Shown: positions 35,427 through 43,630, counted from the stretch's first letter. The stretch is DNA of 45,444 nucleotides from Chloroflexota bacterium (GCA_030604825.1 JAUVVB010000014.1:1-45444); one strand, 5' to 3'. Numbers and translations are program-made. Notes: generated by a model from the letters alone, not told the origin.

Positions 35427-36437
35427 ATGATTCGTGAGGCGCTCTTATATGAGAAGTTGAAGGGCGAAAAGGTGAGATGCAATACCTGCCCTCGCCACTG
35501 CCTGCTTGGGGAGGGGAAGTGGGGCTATTGCTTCACCCGCCAGAATCAGGGGGGCAGGCTCTTCAGCCTGATCTATGGGGAGGTTGCCTCCCTGTCCATA
35601 AACCCCATAGAGAAGAAGCCGGTATTTCACTTCTATCCGGGGAGCCGCTGGCTTTCTCTGGGGGCGCTGGGGTGCAACTTCCGCTGCCCCGGCTGCCAGA
35701 ACTGGGAACTTTCGCACTCTAGGGGTGGATCTGCTCGCTACCTCTCTCCAGAGGAGTTGATCTCCCTAGCTAAAAGATACCATTGCCTTGGCATTTCCTG
35801 GACCTTTAACGAACCCACCATCTGGCTGGAATACACCCTGGATGGAGCTAAACTGGCAAAGGAGCAGGGCCTCTATACCAACTACGTCACCAACGGCTAT
35901 ATCACCGAGGAGGCCCTGGATGCCATCGGGCGCTATCTCGATGTATACCGGGTGGATATAAAGGGGTTCTCAAGAGCTTCCTACGCCAGCATTGCTCACA
36001 TACCGGACTTTGCTCCCATCTTAGAGGCGGCCAAACGGGCGAAAGAGAGGTGGGGGATGCATGTGGAGCTGGTGACCAACATCATCCCCGGATTCAACGA
36101 TGACGAGGATGAACTGAGGGGAATTGCCCACTGGATATGTGAGGAGTTGGGCCCCTACACCCCATGGCATGTAACGCGCTTCTTCCCCCATCTCAAGCTA
36201 TCCCACCTGGAGCCAACCCCCCTCGCCACCCTGGAGAGGGCCGCCGAGATCGCCCGGGAAGAGGGACTGGGCTATGTATATTTGGGCAATCTTCCCGCCC
36301 ATACCGGTGAGAACACCTATTGCCACCACTGTGGAAGGCTCGTTATTAAAAGGCAGGTCTTCGATGTCCTGGAGTATAACCTGAAGAAGGGGAGATGTCG
36401 CTATTGTGATACCCTGATACCGGGCAGGTTCGATTAG
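35427..36437 (+). CDS. amrS: AmmeMemoRadiSam system radical SAM enzyme (AmrS)
   Basis: This 336-residue radical SAM protein is of the PflA-like AmrS type. The cluster motif is GCNFRCPGCQNWE with C83, C87 and C90. An N-terminal cysteine set (C18, C21, C25, C35) in KVRCNTCPRHCLLGEGKWGYC and a C-terminal set (CHHC, CRYC) could bind further clusters or zinc. The family shows the signatures SLSINPIEKKPVFHFYPG and YLGNLPAHTGENTYC. AmrS is named for co-occurrence with AMMECR1 and Memo proteins; neither partner is in this window and the reaction remains poorly defined. It follows the deacetylase after 47 bases and is followed by a terminator-like hairpin. Confidence 0.9.
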   Translation: MIREALLYEKLKGEKVRCNTCPRHCLLGEGKWGYCFTRQNQGGRLFSLIYGEVASLSINPIEKKPVFHFYPGSRWLSLGALGCNFRCPGCQNWELSHSRGGSARYLSPEELISLAKRYHCLGISWTFNEPTIWLEYTLDGAKLAKEQGLYTNYVTNGYITEEALDAIGRYLDVYRVDIKGFSRASYASIAHIPDFAPILEAAKRAKERWGMHVELVTNIIPGFNDDEDELRGIAHWICEELGPYTPWHVTRFFPHLKLSHLEPTPLATLERAAEIAREEGLGYVYLGNLPAHTGENTYCHHCGRLVIKRQVFDVLEYNLKKGRCRYCDTLIPGRFD

Positions 36438-36460
36438 CGCCCTGCGGGCAAAGTTTGATT

Positions 36461-36484
36461 TGCCCCAAATTTGGGCATTTTAGC
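36461..36484 (+). terminator. Terminator-like hairpin between amrS and cutA
   Basis: TGCCC (36461-36465) pairs with GGGCA (36473-36477) around a self-complementary AAATTT core and is followed by TTTTA. It lies in the 113-bp convergent gap, which also has a small GCCC/GGGC hairpin at 36439-36449. The T-run is short, so termination is plausible but not certain. Confidence 0.45.
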
Positions 36485-36550
36485 GGAAAGCCAATCCCCG
36501 TAAATCATTTAATCTTCATCGGTGGCGTAAAAAGGGCAATTTTGAACCTT

Positions 36551-36910
36551 TTAAGGCTTTTCTAAGCCTGACCTGTCCTTCCTGGACATATCTTCGGTTA
36601 CCTCACCCAGCCATCGCAGGTAGTCCTCATTGCCCGCCAAGATCGGCAGGGCGATAACCTCGGGGACCGAATAGCTATGGTTTTCTTTGACTAACCTGAT
36701 AAGCTCATCTAGTAGCAGTGCCTTGGTCTTGACGATTAATAAGACTTCATCGGCGGAATCCATTTTCCCCTGCCACCAGAATTTGGAGTGAACCTTGGGG
36801 ACAAGGTTGACACAGGCAGCCTTCCTGGCGCCAACCAGGATATTGGCTATCCTTTCGCCCTCCTCCATGGTGGGGGTGGTCACCAGAACCACTAAGAATT
36901 CCGGCTTCAA
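36551..36910 (-). CDS. cutA: CutA1 divalent-cation tolerance protein
   Basis: CutA is a small trimeric protein linked to copper and divalent-metal tolerance, though its molecular role is unclear. The 119-residue sequence has the standard motifs VLVTTPTMEEGERIANIL, ARKAACVNLVPKVHSKFWWQGKMD and HSYSVPEVIALPILAGN. It begins with TTG overlapping the stop of the UPF0280 gene (TTGA), so it is the last gene of the sulfur operon. A metal-stress protein there would fit sulfide and metal handling, which is only an inference. Confidence 0.92.
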   Translation of the reverse strand: MKPEFLVVLVTTPTMEEGERIANILVGARKAACVNLVPKVHSKFWWQGKMDSADEVLLIVKTKALLLDELIRLVKENHSYSVPEVIALPILAGNEDYLRWLGEVTEDMSRKDRSGLEKP

Positions 36911-37638
36911 CTCTCATCCACCTGGCAGATTTTTACCTTGCCCCACAGCCCCATCTGGTCATCCTTTATGATCAATGCCCCGCTAAGCCCATCGATTTGC
37001 TGGGCCAGGTCTATCCCCTTGGGGATGTCCCTAGCCTCCCTGACCCTATTGCCGATGGCGGTGGCGGCGGCATCGGCCAGGGCAGCGGATGGCGAGAGCA
37101 CGATGACGGCATCGGCCCTGCCAAAGCTAAGGGAGTGCCCCACCGTTCCCGAGGAGGTGCAAATGCCCAGAGGCGTTTCCTGGGGCTCGATCTCAAGGGA
37201 AATCCTCCCGGTGAAGCGGGATTCCCCGGCATAGACCCCCACCCGTCTCCCATGGTGAAGGGCAAGGAAGATATCCCCCCCATTTTCCACGATCACCTCT
37301 GCTGAGAATCTCATCAGCTCCCTGCCCACCGCCTGGGCAATTGCCCCGGCCACCGCTGCCATGGGGCCGACCCCCGCCTTTTTTGCCGCCTCTGCCATCT
37401 CCCTCACCATTTCGGGGGCATCCTCGGCTACCGGCAAGGGCTCCAGGGCGGTGAGAAATTGGGGGTGGCGCTCGATGTAGCGTTCCAGGGGGGCACGGCA
37501 TTCCTCGATCGCCCGCCTCGCCTCCCTGCGCAGGTTTCGCTGCGCCCGAAGGTAGAGATCCGTTTCCTTAACCGTTATCTGGAAGGAAACCAGGTCATTA
37601 TCCTTTACCCAGTGGCGATAGGTCCTGGGCTGATACAC
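36907..37638 (-). CDS. UPF0280 family protein (COG2122, MA1715-like)
   Basis: This 243-residue protein belongs to UPF0280/COG2122, an ApbE-related fold. It has the family motifs RTYRHWVKDNDLVSFQITVKETDL, GPMAAVAGAIAQAVG, ENGGDIFLALH and GTVGHSLSFGRADAVIVLS. In Methanosarcina the homolog MA1715 has been reported to help sulfide assimilation, and here it sits beside the genes of that pathway. Start is GTG 37638, whose G is the last base of the preceding TAG stop (TAGTG), with GAGGTG nearby. The longer start at 37701 would overlap the ferredoxin gene and has no support. Confidence 0.88.
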   Translation of the reverse strand: MYQPRTYRHWVKDNDLVSFQITVKETDLYLRAQRNLRREARRAIEECRAPLERYIERHPQFLTALEPLPVAEDAPEMVREMAEAAKKAGVGPMAAVAGAIAQAVGRELMRFSAEVIVENGGDIFLALHHGRRVGVYAGESRFTGRISLEIEPQETPLGICTSSGTVGHSLSFGRADAVIVLSPSAALADAAATAIGNRVREARDIPKGIDLAQQIDGLSGALIIKDDQMGLWGKVKICQVDES

Positions 37639-38048
37639 TAGAAGTGCACCTCCATTGCCCGTGGCGGGCAGGCTAGCACACAAATCTCGCAGGCGGTGCA
37701 CCTATCCTCGAGGAAGTTCACCAGCCTGGTTTTGGGATCGAGGGCTAGGGCACCTGTAGGGCAGATGGCGATGCAGGCTCCACAGTGGGTGCACCTCGTC
37801 TCATTGCGAACGATGTTCTGTCCCAGGGATTGAATCCTTACCCCCACCTCCTGTAGATACCTAATGCCCTGATCGTAGTCCTTTTGGGCGCCGCTCAGCT
37901 CCAGGATCAGAAGTCCCTCCTCATTGGGGGTCACCGAGGCCTTTAGGATGTTAAGCACCAGGTTGTGCTCCTTAACCAGCTGGTAGATGATGGGCTGATC
38001 TACCAGACGCGGGGGGAAATGTAGAACTACCCTTCTAGAAATAGCCAT
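37638..38048 (-). CDS. NIL domain plus two [4Fe-4S] ferredoxin protein (homocysteine pathway)
   Basis: This 136-residue protein pairs an N-terminal NIL domain (about 1-75, VVLHFPPRLVDQPIIYQLVKEHNLVLNILK) with two [4Fe-4S] motifs, CTHCGACIAICPTGAL (from about 86) and CTACEICVLACPPRAM (from about 115). It matches the Methanosarcina MA1822 type, which works with the MA1821-type protein in making homocysteine from aspartate semialdehyde and sulfide, probably supplying electrons. The gene is directly after that partner (12 bases) and overlaps UPF0280 by one base. Confidence 0.92.
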   Translation of the reverse strand: MAISRRVVLHFPPRLVDQPIIYQLVKEHNLVLNILKASVTPNEEGLLILELSGAQKDYDQGIRYLQEVGVRIQSLGQNIVRNETRCTHCGACIAICPTGALALDPKTRLVNFLEDRCTACEICVLACPPRAMEVHF

Positions 38049-38060
38049 CTTCGACCTCCG

Positions 38061-39269
38061 TTACTCCTCTATCGGGCGCTCCTTTAGCGGCTTGAAGGTT
38101 ATCCCCGCCTCCACCCCGGGCAGCGACGCCACCGGCTCGGTGAGCAGGAAATCCCCCCTCACTATCCACTCCTTCAGGGTGTTGGCGATCTCCACCGCCT
38201 TGGGATAGCTGGAAAGGGAGGCGGTGAGCACCTCCTTCTCCTGGACAATTATCCTCCCGCTCTTCAGCTCCCCATAGCTCGCTTCCCCCAGGATCTCTGG
38301 GCTTCGCTGGGGATAGGCCTCGGCATAATCCACGATGGGGGCGAAGATCTCCTCATCCCTCACCGCAGTGTAGCGCAGTATCTCCTCGGAGAGGATGGGG
38401 ATGGGTATCCCGATTCCCACGGTCAAGGTGCAGCCATAGCCAACCATGCTGGCCCCCACCAGCCACTGGGGCTTCATCTGCTTCAGATCGCCGATGACCG
38501 TCAGCGTTCCCGCCCCTCTTGTGGGCACCCCCTTATCTGAGCGCGGCACGTTGGGGTTATGCTGGGTGCCATGCCAGGCTACATAACCAATCCCTCCGCC
38601 CAGAAATATCCTGGTTCCGATGCCGATGGTCCTATAGTAGGGGTCGTTAAGCAGGGGGGAGAGCTGTCCCGCACTGGAGTAATTGGCACTGCCCAGGTTT
38701 GGTTTCAGCACCCCCATATAGGTATAGAGGGTCTTGTCGGAGAGGTTCACCGCCACATTGTAGTTCTGGTAGGCATTCCTGATGTTGAACAGCACCGCCT
38801 CATTCATGTCTTTTATGTTGGTCCAGGTTTCCATTCTCTTCCTGGGGTAGCAATCTGTGCCGTAGGCAGATACTGCTAACCTCACATCTTTACCTGCCAC
38901 CAGCTCCTCGATGACATGCCCTCCCCCATAATTGAAGGCTCCAGGATGAATCCTGTTCCTGGGGTCATCGTCGGGAAGGGCAGTGGCGCCAAGGAAGATG
39001 TCCACTGCGGCAATCCCGGTATAGGCGGGGACGTCGTTGAGATAGGCCCTACCCCCGCCGATCTTTATCCTTGGCTTTGAGTGCCCCAGGTTGAAGTAGG
39101 CGCCTGAAGAGCACATGGGACCAAAGGTTCCGGTGGTCACCACGTCCACCCGTTGGGCAGCCTTCTCCACACCCTCCTTTTCCACAAGGTCGATCACCTC
39201 CTCGGCGGTCACCACCACTGCCTGCCCCTTACGGATCTTTTCATTGATTTCGGCGATGGTCCTTGTCAA
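38061..39269 (-). CDS. Homocysteine biosynthesis protein (DUF39, MA1821-like)
   Basis: This 402-residue protein is of the DUF39/MA1821 family, described in methanogens as making homocysteine from aspartate semialdehyde using sulfide. Conserved cysteines are C53 in FGPMCSSGAYFN and C140 in YGTDCYPRK, candidates for the persulfide chemistry proposed for the family. Other signatures are KIGGGRAYLNDVPAYTG, FLGGGIGYVAWHGTQHNP and VGASMVGYGCTLTVGIGIP. No C-terminal CBS domains are seen; the NIL and ferredoxin domains are on the separate next gene. Start is TTG with GGAGGTGG upstream. It lies 35 bases after cysE. Confidence 0.92.
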   Translation of the reverse strand: MTRTIAEINEKIRKGQAVVVTAEEVIDLVEKEGVEKAAQRVDVVTTGTFGPMCSSGAYFNLGHSKPRIKIGGGRAYLNDVPAYTGIAAVDIFLGATALPDDDPRNRIHPGAFNYGGGHVIEELVAGKDVRLAVSAYGTDCYPRKRMETWTNIKDMNEAVLFNIRNAYQNYNVAVNLSDKTLYTYMGVLKPNLGSANYSSAGQLSPLLNDPYYRTIGIGTRIFLGGGIGYVAWHGTQHNPNVPRSDKGVPTRGAGTLTVIGDLKQMKPQWLVGASMVGYGCTLTVGIGIPIPILSEEILRYTAVRDEEIFAPIVDYAEAYPQRSPEILGEASYGELKSGRIIVQEKEVLTASLSSYPKAVEIANTLKEWIVRGDFLLTEPVASLPGVEAGITFKPLKERPIEE

Positions 39270-39304
39270 CTCTTTCCACCTCCACAGATTTTCATCCTTT
39301 TCGG

Positions 39305-40006
39305 CTATCCATGAGCCATGCCATCAGGCTTTTCTTGCTGGGGTTCATCCTGGTGAACCTTGAGGGATTCCTCAAGCCGCTTCAGGCGCTGGGCTAAATT
39401 CTCCTGCTCTGCCAGGACGTGCCTGATGGCCTCACTCACCGGATCGGGCAATCTTCCATGTTCCAGGTCCAGCACCGGCCTCCGCTCCTCCTCCACAGCT
39501 CGCCCCGGAACCCCGACCACGGTAGCCCCGGGGGAGACCGACTGCACCACCACCGAGCCAGCGCCAATCCGGGCCCCATCGCCTACGGTAATGGGGCCAA
39601 GGAGCGTGGCCCCCGCCCCGATAACCACGTTGTCGCCGATGGTGGGGTGGCGCTTCGCCTTCACTAGCGATGTGCCTCCCAGCACCACCCCCTGATAGAG
39701 GAGCACATCATCCCCGATCTCCGTCGTTTCCCCAATTACCACCCCCATCCCGTGGTCGATGAAGAAACGCCGGCCAATGCTTGCCCCGGGATGGATCTCG
39801 ACCCCGGTCAGAAAGCGGTTTAGGTGAGAGAGGAGACGGCCTGAGAGGCGCAGCTTATGTCGCCACAGGAAATGGGCCAGGCGGTGAAGCCAAAGGGCAT
39901 GTAACCCCGGATAGCAGAAGAGGACCTCCAGGGTGTTTCTTGCCGCTGGGTCCCTGGCAAAGGCGGTCTTAACGTCTTCCTTGAGGATGGAAAAGGGGTT
40001 AACCAC
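39305..40006 (-). CDS. cysE: Serine O-acetyltransferase
   Basis: CysE makes O-acetylserine from serine and acetyl-CoA, the substrate for CysK. The 233-residue protein has an N-terminal helical region ([23 protein letters not shown]) and a hexapeptide left-handed beta-helix containing [40 protein letters not shown] with the catalytic His-Asp. The C-terminus is extended by a polar, helical tail (about 190-233), longer than in the short bacterial forms. Start is GTG 40006, overlapping the cysK stop by eight bases. Confidence 0.95.
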   Translation of the reverse strand: MVNPFSILKEDVKTAFARDPAARNTLEVLFCYPGLHALWLHRLAHFLWRHKLRLSGRLLSHLNRFLTGVEIHPGASIGRRFFIDHGMGVVIGETTEIGDDVLLYQGVVLGGTSLVKAKRHPTIGDNVVIGAGATLLGPITVGDGARIGAGSVVVQSVSPGATVVGVPGRAVEEERRPVLDLEHGRLPDPVSEAIRHVLAEQENLAQRLKRLEESLKVHQDEPQQEKPDGMAHG

Positions 40007-40946
40007 TGTCCTTACCTCCTGGTGAATCGAAAAGCCCGGTGCTCAGATAGCGCTCCCCGGTATCGGGCAGGACCACCACGATGAGCCTGCCCTCGTTTTG
40101 GGGCCTTTTGGCTACCTCCAGGGCGGCCCATGCTGCTGCTCCTGAGGATATGCCCGCCAGTATTCCCTCCTCTCTGGCCAGTCTCCGGGTCATCTCTGCC
40201 GCATCTTGGTTGCTGACGGCGATGACCTCATCCACCAGCTCCATCCTCAGCACCTGGGGAATAAATCCGGCGCCGATGCCTTGGATTTCATGGTGTCCAG
40301 CCTCGCCCCCGGAGAGGACCGGCGATCCCGCTGGCTCTACGGCGATGGCCTTGAAGGTTGGCTTCCTCTTCTTGATAACCTCGGCCACGCCGGTGATCGT
40401 TCCCCCGGTGCCCACGCCGCAAATTAGGATGTCCACCCTTCCCTCGGTGTCCCTCCAGATCTCCTCGGCAGTGGTCTCGCGGTGTATCTGGGGGTTGGCC
40501 GGGTTTGTGAACTGCTGCGGCATGAAAAAATTGGGATTGTCGGCCACCAGCTCCTCCGCCTTTCTCACTGCCCCCATCATCCCCTCTGAGCCCGGGGTTA
40601 AGATAAGCTGAGCCCCGAAGGCGGTGAGCAGCCTCCTCCTCTCCAGCGACATGGTCTCAGGCATGGTGAGGATCAATGGATAACCCCTGGCAGCGCAGAC
40701 AAAGGCCAGGGCTACCCCGGTATTGCCGCTGGTGGGCTCGATGATCACCGTGCCCTTCCCGATGGCCCCCATCCTTTCCCCGGCCTTGATCATGGAGACG
40801 CCGATCCTGTCCTTCACGCTAGCGCAGGGGTTAAAGAACTCCAGCTTGGCTACCACCTCTGCTTTTAGGCCCTGGGTCACCCGGTTCAGCCGGAGCAGGG
40901 GGGTATTCCCTATCAACTCGGCAATATCCCTAGCAATCCCTGCCAT
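39999..40946 (-). CDS. cysK: Cysteine synthase (O-acetylserine sulfhydrylase)
   Basis: CysK forms cysteine from O-acetylserine and sulfide with PLP. The 315-residue sequence shows the PLP lysine K45 in [11 protein letters not shown], the substrate loop [12 protein letters not shown], the phosphate-binding [14 protein letters not shown] and the late [11 protein letters not shown]. It is the first gene of the leftward sulfur operon, with the promoter and a repeat-containing control region immediately upstream, shared with sufC on the other side. It overlaps cysE by eight bases. Its position suggests that cysteine made here feeds both protein synthesis and Fe-S assembly. Confidence 0.96.
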   Translation of the reverse strand: MAGIARDIAELIGNTPLLRLNRVTQGLKAEVVAKLEFFNPCASVKDRIGVSMIKAGERMGAIGKGTVIIEPTSGNTGVALAFVCAARGYPLILTMPETMSLERRRLLTAFGAQLILTPGSEGMMGAVRKAEELVADNPNFFMPQQFTNPANPQIHRETTAEEIWRDTEGRVDILICGVGTGGTITGVAEVIKKRKPTFKAIAVEPAGSPVLSGGEAGHHEIQGIGAGFIPQVLRMELVDEVIAVSNQDAAEMTRRLAREEGILAGISSGAAAWAALEVAKRPQNEGRLIVVVLPDTGERYLSTGLFDSPGGKDSG

Positions 40947-40959
40947 TCCCTTCCCTCGT

Positions 40960-40981
40960 CAAAATGATAGAATTACAACTT
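40960..40981. repeat. Direct repeat at the cysK control region, proximal copy
   Basis: This 22-base copy matches the 24-base copy at 40994-41017 in blocks CAAAAT, ATAGAAT and CAACTT (19 of 22 bases), with a two-base insertion in the distal copy. It covers the predicted cysK transcript start region. A protein bound here would block initiation. Confidence 0.6.
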
Positions 40982-40985
40982 AATC

Positions 40986-41014
40986 ATTCTAGCCAAAATA
41001 TCATAGAATGGCAA
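40986..41014 (-). promoter_or_regulatory. Sigma-70 promoter of the cysK operon
   Basis: On the minus strand TTGCCA (41014-41009) and TAGAAT (40991-40986) are separated by exactly 17 bp. The transcript would start near 40979, leaving about 33 bases before the cysK ATG. Confidence 0.6.
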
Positions 41015-41017
41015 CTT
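40994..41017. repeat. Direct repeat at the cysK control region, distal copy
   Basis: This 24-base copy overlaps the spacer and -35 box of the cysK promoter. It starts 34 bases from the start of the proximal copy, a spacing near three helical turns, so both copies could be bound on one face of the DNA. Confidence 0.6.
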
Positions 41018-41022
41018 TGCCA
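41009..41022. promoter_or_regulatory. Perfect palindrome TGGCAA-N2-TTGCCA over the cysK -35 box
   Basis: The half-sites TGGCAA (41009-41014) and TTGCCA (41017-41022) are perfectly inverted around two bases. One half is exactly the cysK -35 box. The palindrome ends 11 bases before the -35 of the divergent sufC promoter. It is a good candidate operator for a dimeric regulator, identity unknown. Confidence 0.5.
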
Positions 41023-41032
41023 AGGGCTGTCC

Positions 41033-41061
41033 TTGCGCAAAGACGGAAAAGGGAATAAAAT
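41033..41061 (+). promoter_or_regulatory. Promoter of sufC-sufB
   Basis: TTGCGC (41033-41038) and TAAAAT (41056-41061) are 17 bp apart. Transcription would begin near 41069, with a short leader carrying GGGGAGG (41079-41085) before the sufC ATG at 41092. Confidence 0.5.
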
Positions 41062-41091
41062 TGCATTGCGAAGTCTTGGGGAGGTAGAAAG

Positions 41092-41823
41092 ATGTTACAG
41101 GTGGAAGGTCTGAAGGTGAAGGTGGGGGGGAAGGAGATAATTCACGACATTAGCCTGAACGTCGACATTGGTGAGACCCTTGTTCTCTTCGGCCCCAACG
41201 CCAGCGGCAAGACCACGTTGCTGATGGCGATAATGGGCCTCCCCCGCTATGAGATAACCAAGGGCATGATCATCTTCAAGGGACAGGATATAACCCATTT
41301 GCCCGTGGATGAACGGGCCAGAATGGGCATAGGCATTCTGTTTCAGCGTCCCCCGGTGGTGCGCGGCGTGAAGACGAGGGATGTGGTGAAGGCTTGCTTG
41401 GGTGGCAGGGAAGACGGTTACGTTATCGATCAGCTGGCTCAGAGGTTAAACATGGTTGACCTCTTGGATCGGGAGGTGAATTATGGGTTTTCCGGCGGCG
41501 AGGTCAAGCGTTCCGAGCTTCTGCAGCTGATGGCCCAGAGCCCGGAGTTCGTCCTTCTCGACGAGCCCGATTCGGGGGTTGATCTGGTCAATATCTCCCT
41601 GGTGGGAGAGATGATCAACGAGCTTTTGCAGAAGGACCGGATGCGCACCAGAACCAGCTCCGGCCTGCTCATCACCCATACCGGACATATCCTCGATTAT
41701 GTAAACGCCGACCGGGCCTGTGTCCTGCTCAATGGTCGGATCTGGTGTCGCGGCAATCCGAGGGAGATTTTGGACAGCATAAAGGCTCATGGCTATGAGG
41801 GATGCGAAGTATGTCAGAGATGA
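41092..41823 (+). CDS. sufC: Fe-S cluster assembly ATPase SufC
   Basis: SufC is the ABC-type ATPase of the SUF scaffold. The 243-residue protein shows Walker A FGPNASGKTTLL (G34-T41), a Q-loop in ILFQRPPVV, the signature NYGFSGGEVKRSELLQLM (about 129-146) and Walker B FVLLDEPDSGVDL, where DSG is typical of SufC. The switch histidine is in LLITHTG. It overlaps sufB by 22 bases. No sufD, sufS, sufU or iscU follows, so this is a two-gene system of the kind found in archaea and strict anaerobes. Confidence 0.93.
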   Translation: MLQVEGLKVKVGGKEIIHDISLNVDIGETLVLFGPNASGKTTLLMAIMGLPRYEITKGMIIFKGQDITHLPVDERARMGIGILFQRPPVVRGVKTRDVVKACLGGREDGYVIDQLAQRLNMVDLLDREVNYGFSGGEVKRSELLQLMAQSPEFVLLDEPDSGVDLVNISLVGEMINELLQKDRMRTRTSSGLLITHTGHILDYVNADRACVLLNGRIWCRGNPREILDSIKAHGYEGCEVCQR

Positions 41824-43046
41824 CACGATCTAAAGCAGCCAGGGAAAGGGCGGAAAGGGCACGGGGAAAACCAGCTCCCCTGGGGGATGATGTCGATCTA
41901 GCTGCCTATTCCCAGGCGGCGGAGGAGCATAACTATGAAGAGGACCCCTCTCGCCTTCAGCCTCAAGCCAAGGAGCGCATGCTGGAGACAGGGGTAATGC
42001 TGGATGACCCTTCTCAGCGTTCGGGTACCTTCCTCCAGATAGACCACTCAGTGGTCCATAGCAAAGCAGGGCAGGAGGGGGTGGAGGTGATGAGCAGCGT
42101 GGAGGCGCTGGAGGAATATCCCTGGCTCGGGGATTACTGGTGGCGAGCGGTAGCTGTTGACGCCGATAAGTTCACCGCCCAGGCGGAGCTCTACCAGAAT
42201 CATGGCTATTTCATACGGGCGCTTCCAGGAGTAAAAGCCATCCAGCCGGTTCAGGCCTGCCTCTACCTCACCCAGCATGGCTTAGCCCAGAATGTGCATA
42301 ACCTGATCATCGCCGAGGAGGGCTCGGAGCTACACATAATTACTGGCTGTGCTACGGCGCCGATGGAGAGAGAAGGCCTTCACATCGGGATTTCGGAGTT
42401 CTATGTCAAAAGGGGGGCCAAGCTTACCTTCACCATGATCCACAATTGGGTGCCCCAGATGGCGGTGCGCCCCCGAAGCGGGATAATCGTTGAAGAGGGG
42501 GGCATGTTCTTAAGCAATTATATCTGCCTCAATCCGGTGCGCACCTTGCAGATGTACCCTACGGTGCAATGCGTGGGGGAGAATGCCGTGGCTCGCTTCA
42601 ACAGCGTTCTCGTTGCTCCCTCAGGAACCAATATGGATGTGGGCGCCAGGGTTATCCTCGGCGCCAGGGGGGCGAGGGCAGAGATCGTTTCGCGGGTGAT
42701 TACCACCGGGGGTACCATCATCGCCCGTGGTCACCTGGTGGGTCAGGTTGCCGAGGTCAGGGGGCACCTGGAGTGCCGCGGGCTTATGCTCTCCCCAGAA
42801 GGCAAGATTCATGCCATCCCTGAGCTTGAGGGTTTGGTGGATGGCGTGGACCTCTCCCATGAGGCTGCGGTGGGGAAGATCGCTGAGGAGGAGGTGGAGT
42901 ATCTCATGGCTCGTGGCCTCTCCCGGGCCGAGGCGATAGCAGCCATCGTCAGGGGATTCTTGAGCGTTGACATCGAGGGGCTGCCACACCAGCTGGAGGC
43001 CCAGATCCAGCGGGCAATTGAGATAAGCGAGGAGGAGATGTTCTAG
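41802..43046 (+). CDS. sufB: SufB/SufD family Fe-S scaffold protein
   Basis: This 414-residue scaffold protein partners SufC. The core is a right-handed beta-helix, seen here as the repeating hydrophobic pattern from about 165 to 340. The C-terminus has the diagnostic ending LSHEAAVGKIAEEEVEYLMARGLSRAEAIAAIVRGFL. It combines SufB-like and SufD-like features and would form a homodimer on SufC, as in the minimal two-gene systems. Cysteine supply may come from the divergent cysK operon. The gene starts inside sufC (ATG 41802; internal ATGs at 41811 and 41820 are possible) and converges with the flavoprotein gene by four bases. Confidence 0.9.
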   Translation: MRSMSEMTRSKAARERAERARGKPAPLGDDVDLAAYSQAAEEHNYEEDPSRLQPQAKERMLETGVMLDDPSQRSGTFLQIDHSVVHSKAGQEGVEVMSSVEALEEYPWLGDYWWRAVAVDADKFTAQAELYQNHGYFIRALPGVKAIQPVQACLYLTQHGLAQNVHNLIIAEEGSELHIITGCATAPMEREGLHIGISEFYVKRGAKLTFTMIHNWVPQMAVRPRSGIIVEEGGMFLSNYICLNPVRTLQMYPTVQCVGENAVARFNSVLVAPSGTNMDVGARVILGARGARAEIVSRVITTGGTIIARGHLVGQVAEVRGHLECRGLMLSPEGKIHAIPELEGLVDGVDLSHEAAVGKIAEEEVEYLMARGLSRAEAIAAIVRGFLSVDIEGLPHQLEAQIQRAIEISEEEMF

Positions 43047-43630
43047 TCCTGGGCCAGCCTCTGCCCGGCCCAAAAAGCCTCCCTCAGTGCTGTGGGATGG
43101 TGGGCGATGGCCCCCTTTTCATCGATGCCGCGGAAGAAAAGCTCATCGGAGTAGGTGAAATCGAGGGTTTTGAAGAATATCTTCACCGTAGCCTTGGCCG
43201 GCTCAAATAGCTTAGGCCCCCTTGTTCCACCCACGGAGATGAAAAGCCCCTTTCGCCCCCTTCCCCTGTTGGTGGGGAGGGGAAGCTTGAGCACATGTTT
43301 CACCACCCATAGCGCTTGACAGCGGTCGATCATCATCTTGGTCTGGGCGGTAAGCCCCATGAAAAAGATGGGGGAGGCTAGGGCGAGGCGATCCGCTTCC
43401 CTCAGCTCGGCGTGAACCCACTGCATGTCATCCTCGACGACGCACCTGCCCGTCTCAATACACTTGTCGCAGTGGCGACAGGGGGCAATACACAGCTCAC
43501 TGAGGACGAGGTGCTTCACCTCGGCGCCCCCGCTCTTTGCCCCCGCCATCACCCCCTGGAGCAATAGATCGGTGTTGCCGCCCCGTCGCGGGCTGCCAGC
43601 GATGGCGAGTAGCTTCAGCTTCTCTTCCAC
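43043..43630 (-). CDS. Iron-sulfur flavoprotein / NADPH-dependent FMN reductase family
   Basis: This 195-residue flavodoxin-like protein binds FMN, with the phosphate loop AGSPRRGGNTDLLLQG near the start. The cysteine set CIAPCRHCDKCIETGRCVVEDDM is the compact motif of iron-sulfur flavoproteins (Isf), which carry a [4Fe-4S] cluster and pass electrons from ferredoxin in anaerobes. SPIFFMGLTAQTKMMIDRCQALW is another family signature. It begins with GTG at 43630. In the 76 bases upstream of it there is only a short open stretch (VVMPVGIASAVMVNLPLE then stop) that I cannot assign. Confidence 0.88.
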   Translation of the reverse strand: MEEKLKLLAIAGSPRRGGNTDLLLQGVMAGAKSGGAEVKHLVLSELCIAPCRHCDKCIETGRCVVEDDMQWVHAELREADRLALASPIFFMGLTAQTKMMIDRCQALWVVKHVLKLPLPTNRGRGRKGLFISVGGTRGPKLFEPAKATVKIFFKTLDFTYSDELFFRGIDEKGAIAHHPTALREAFWAGQRLAQD

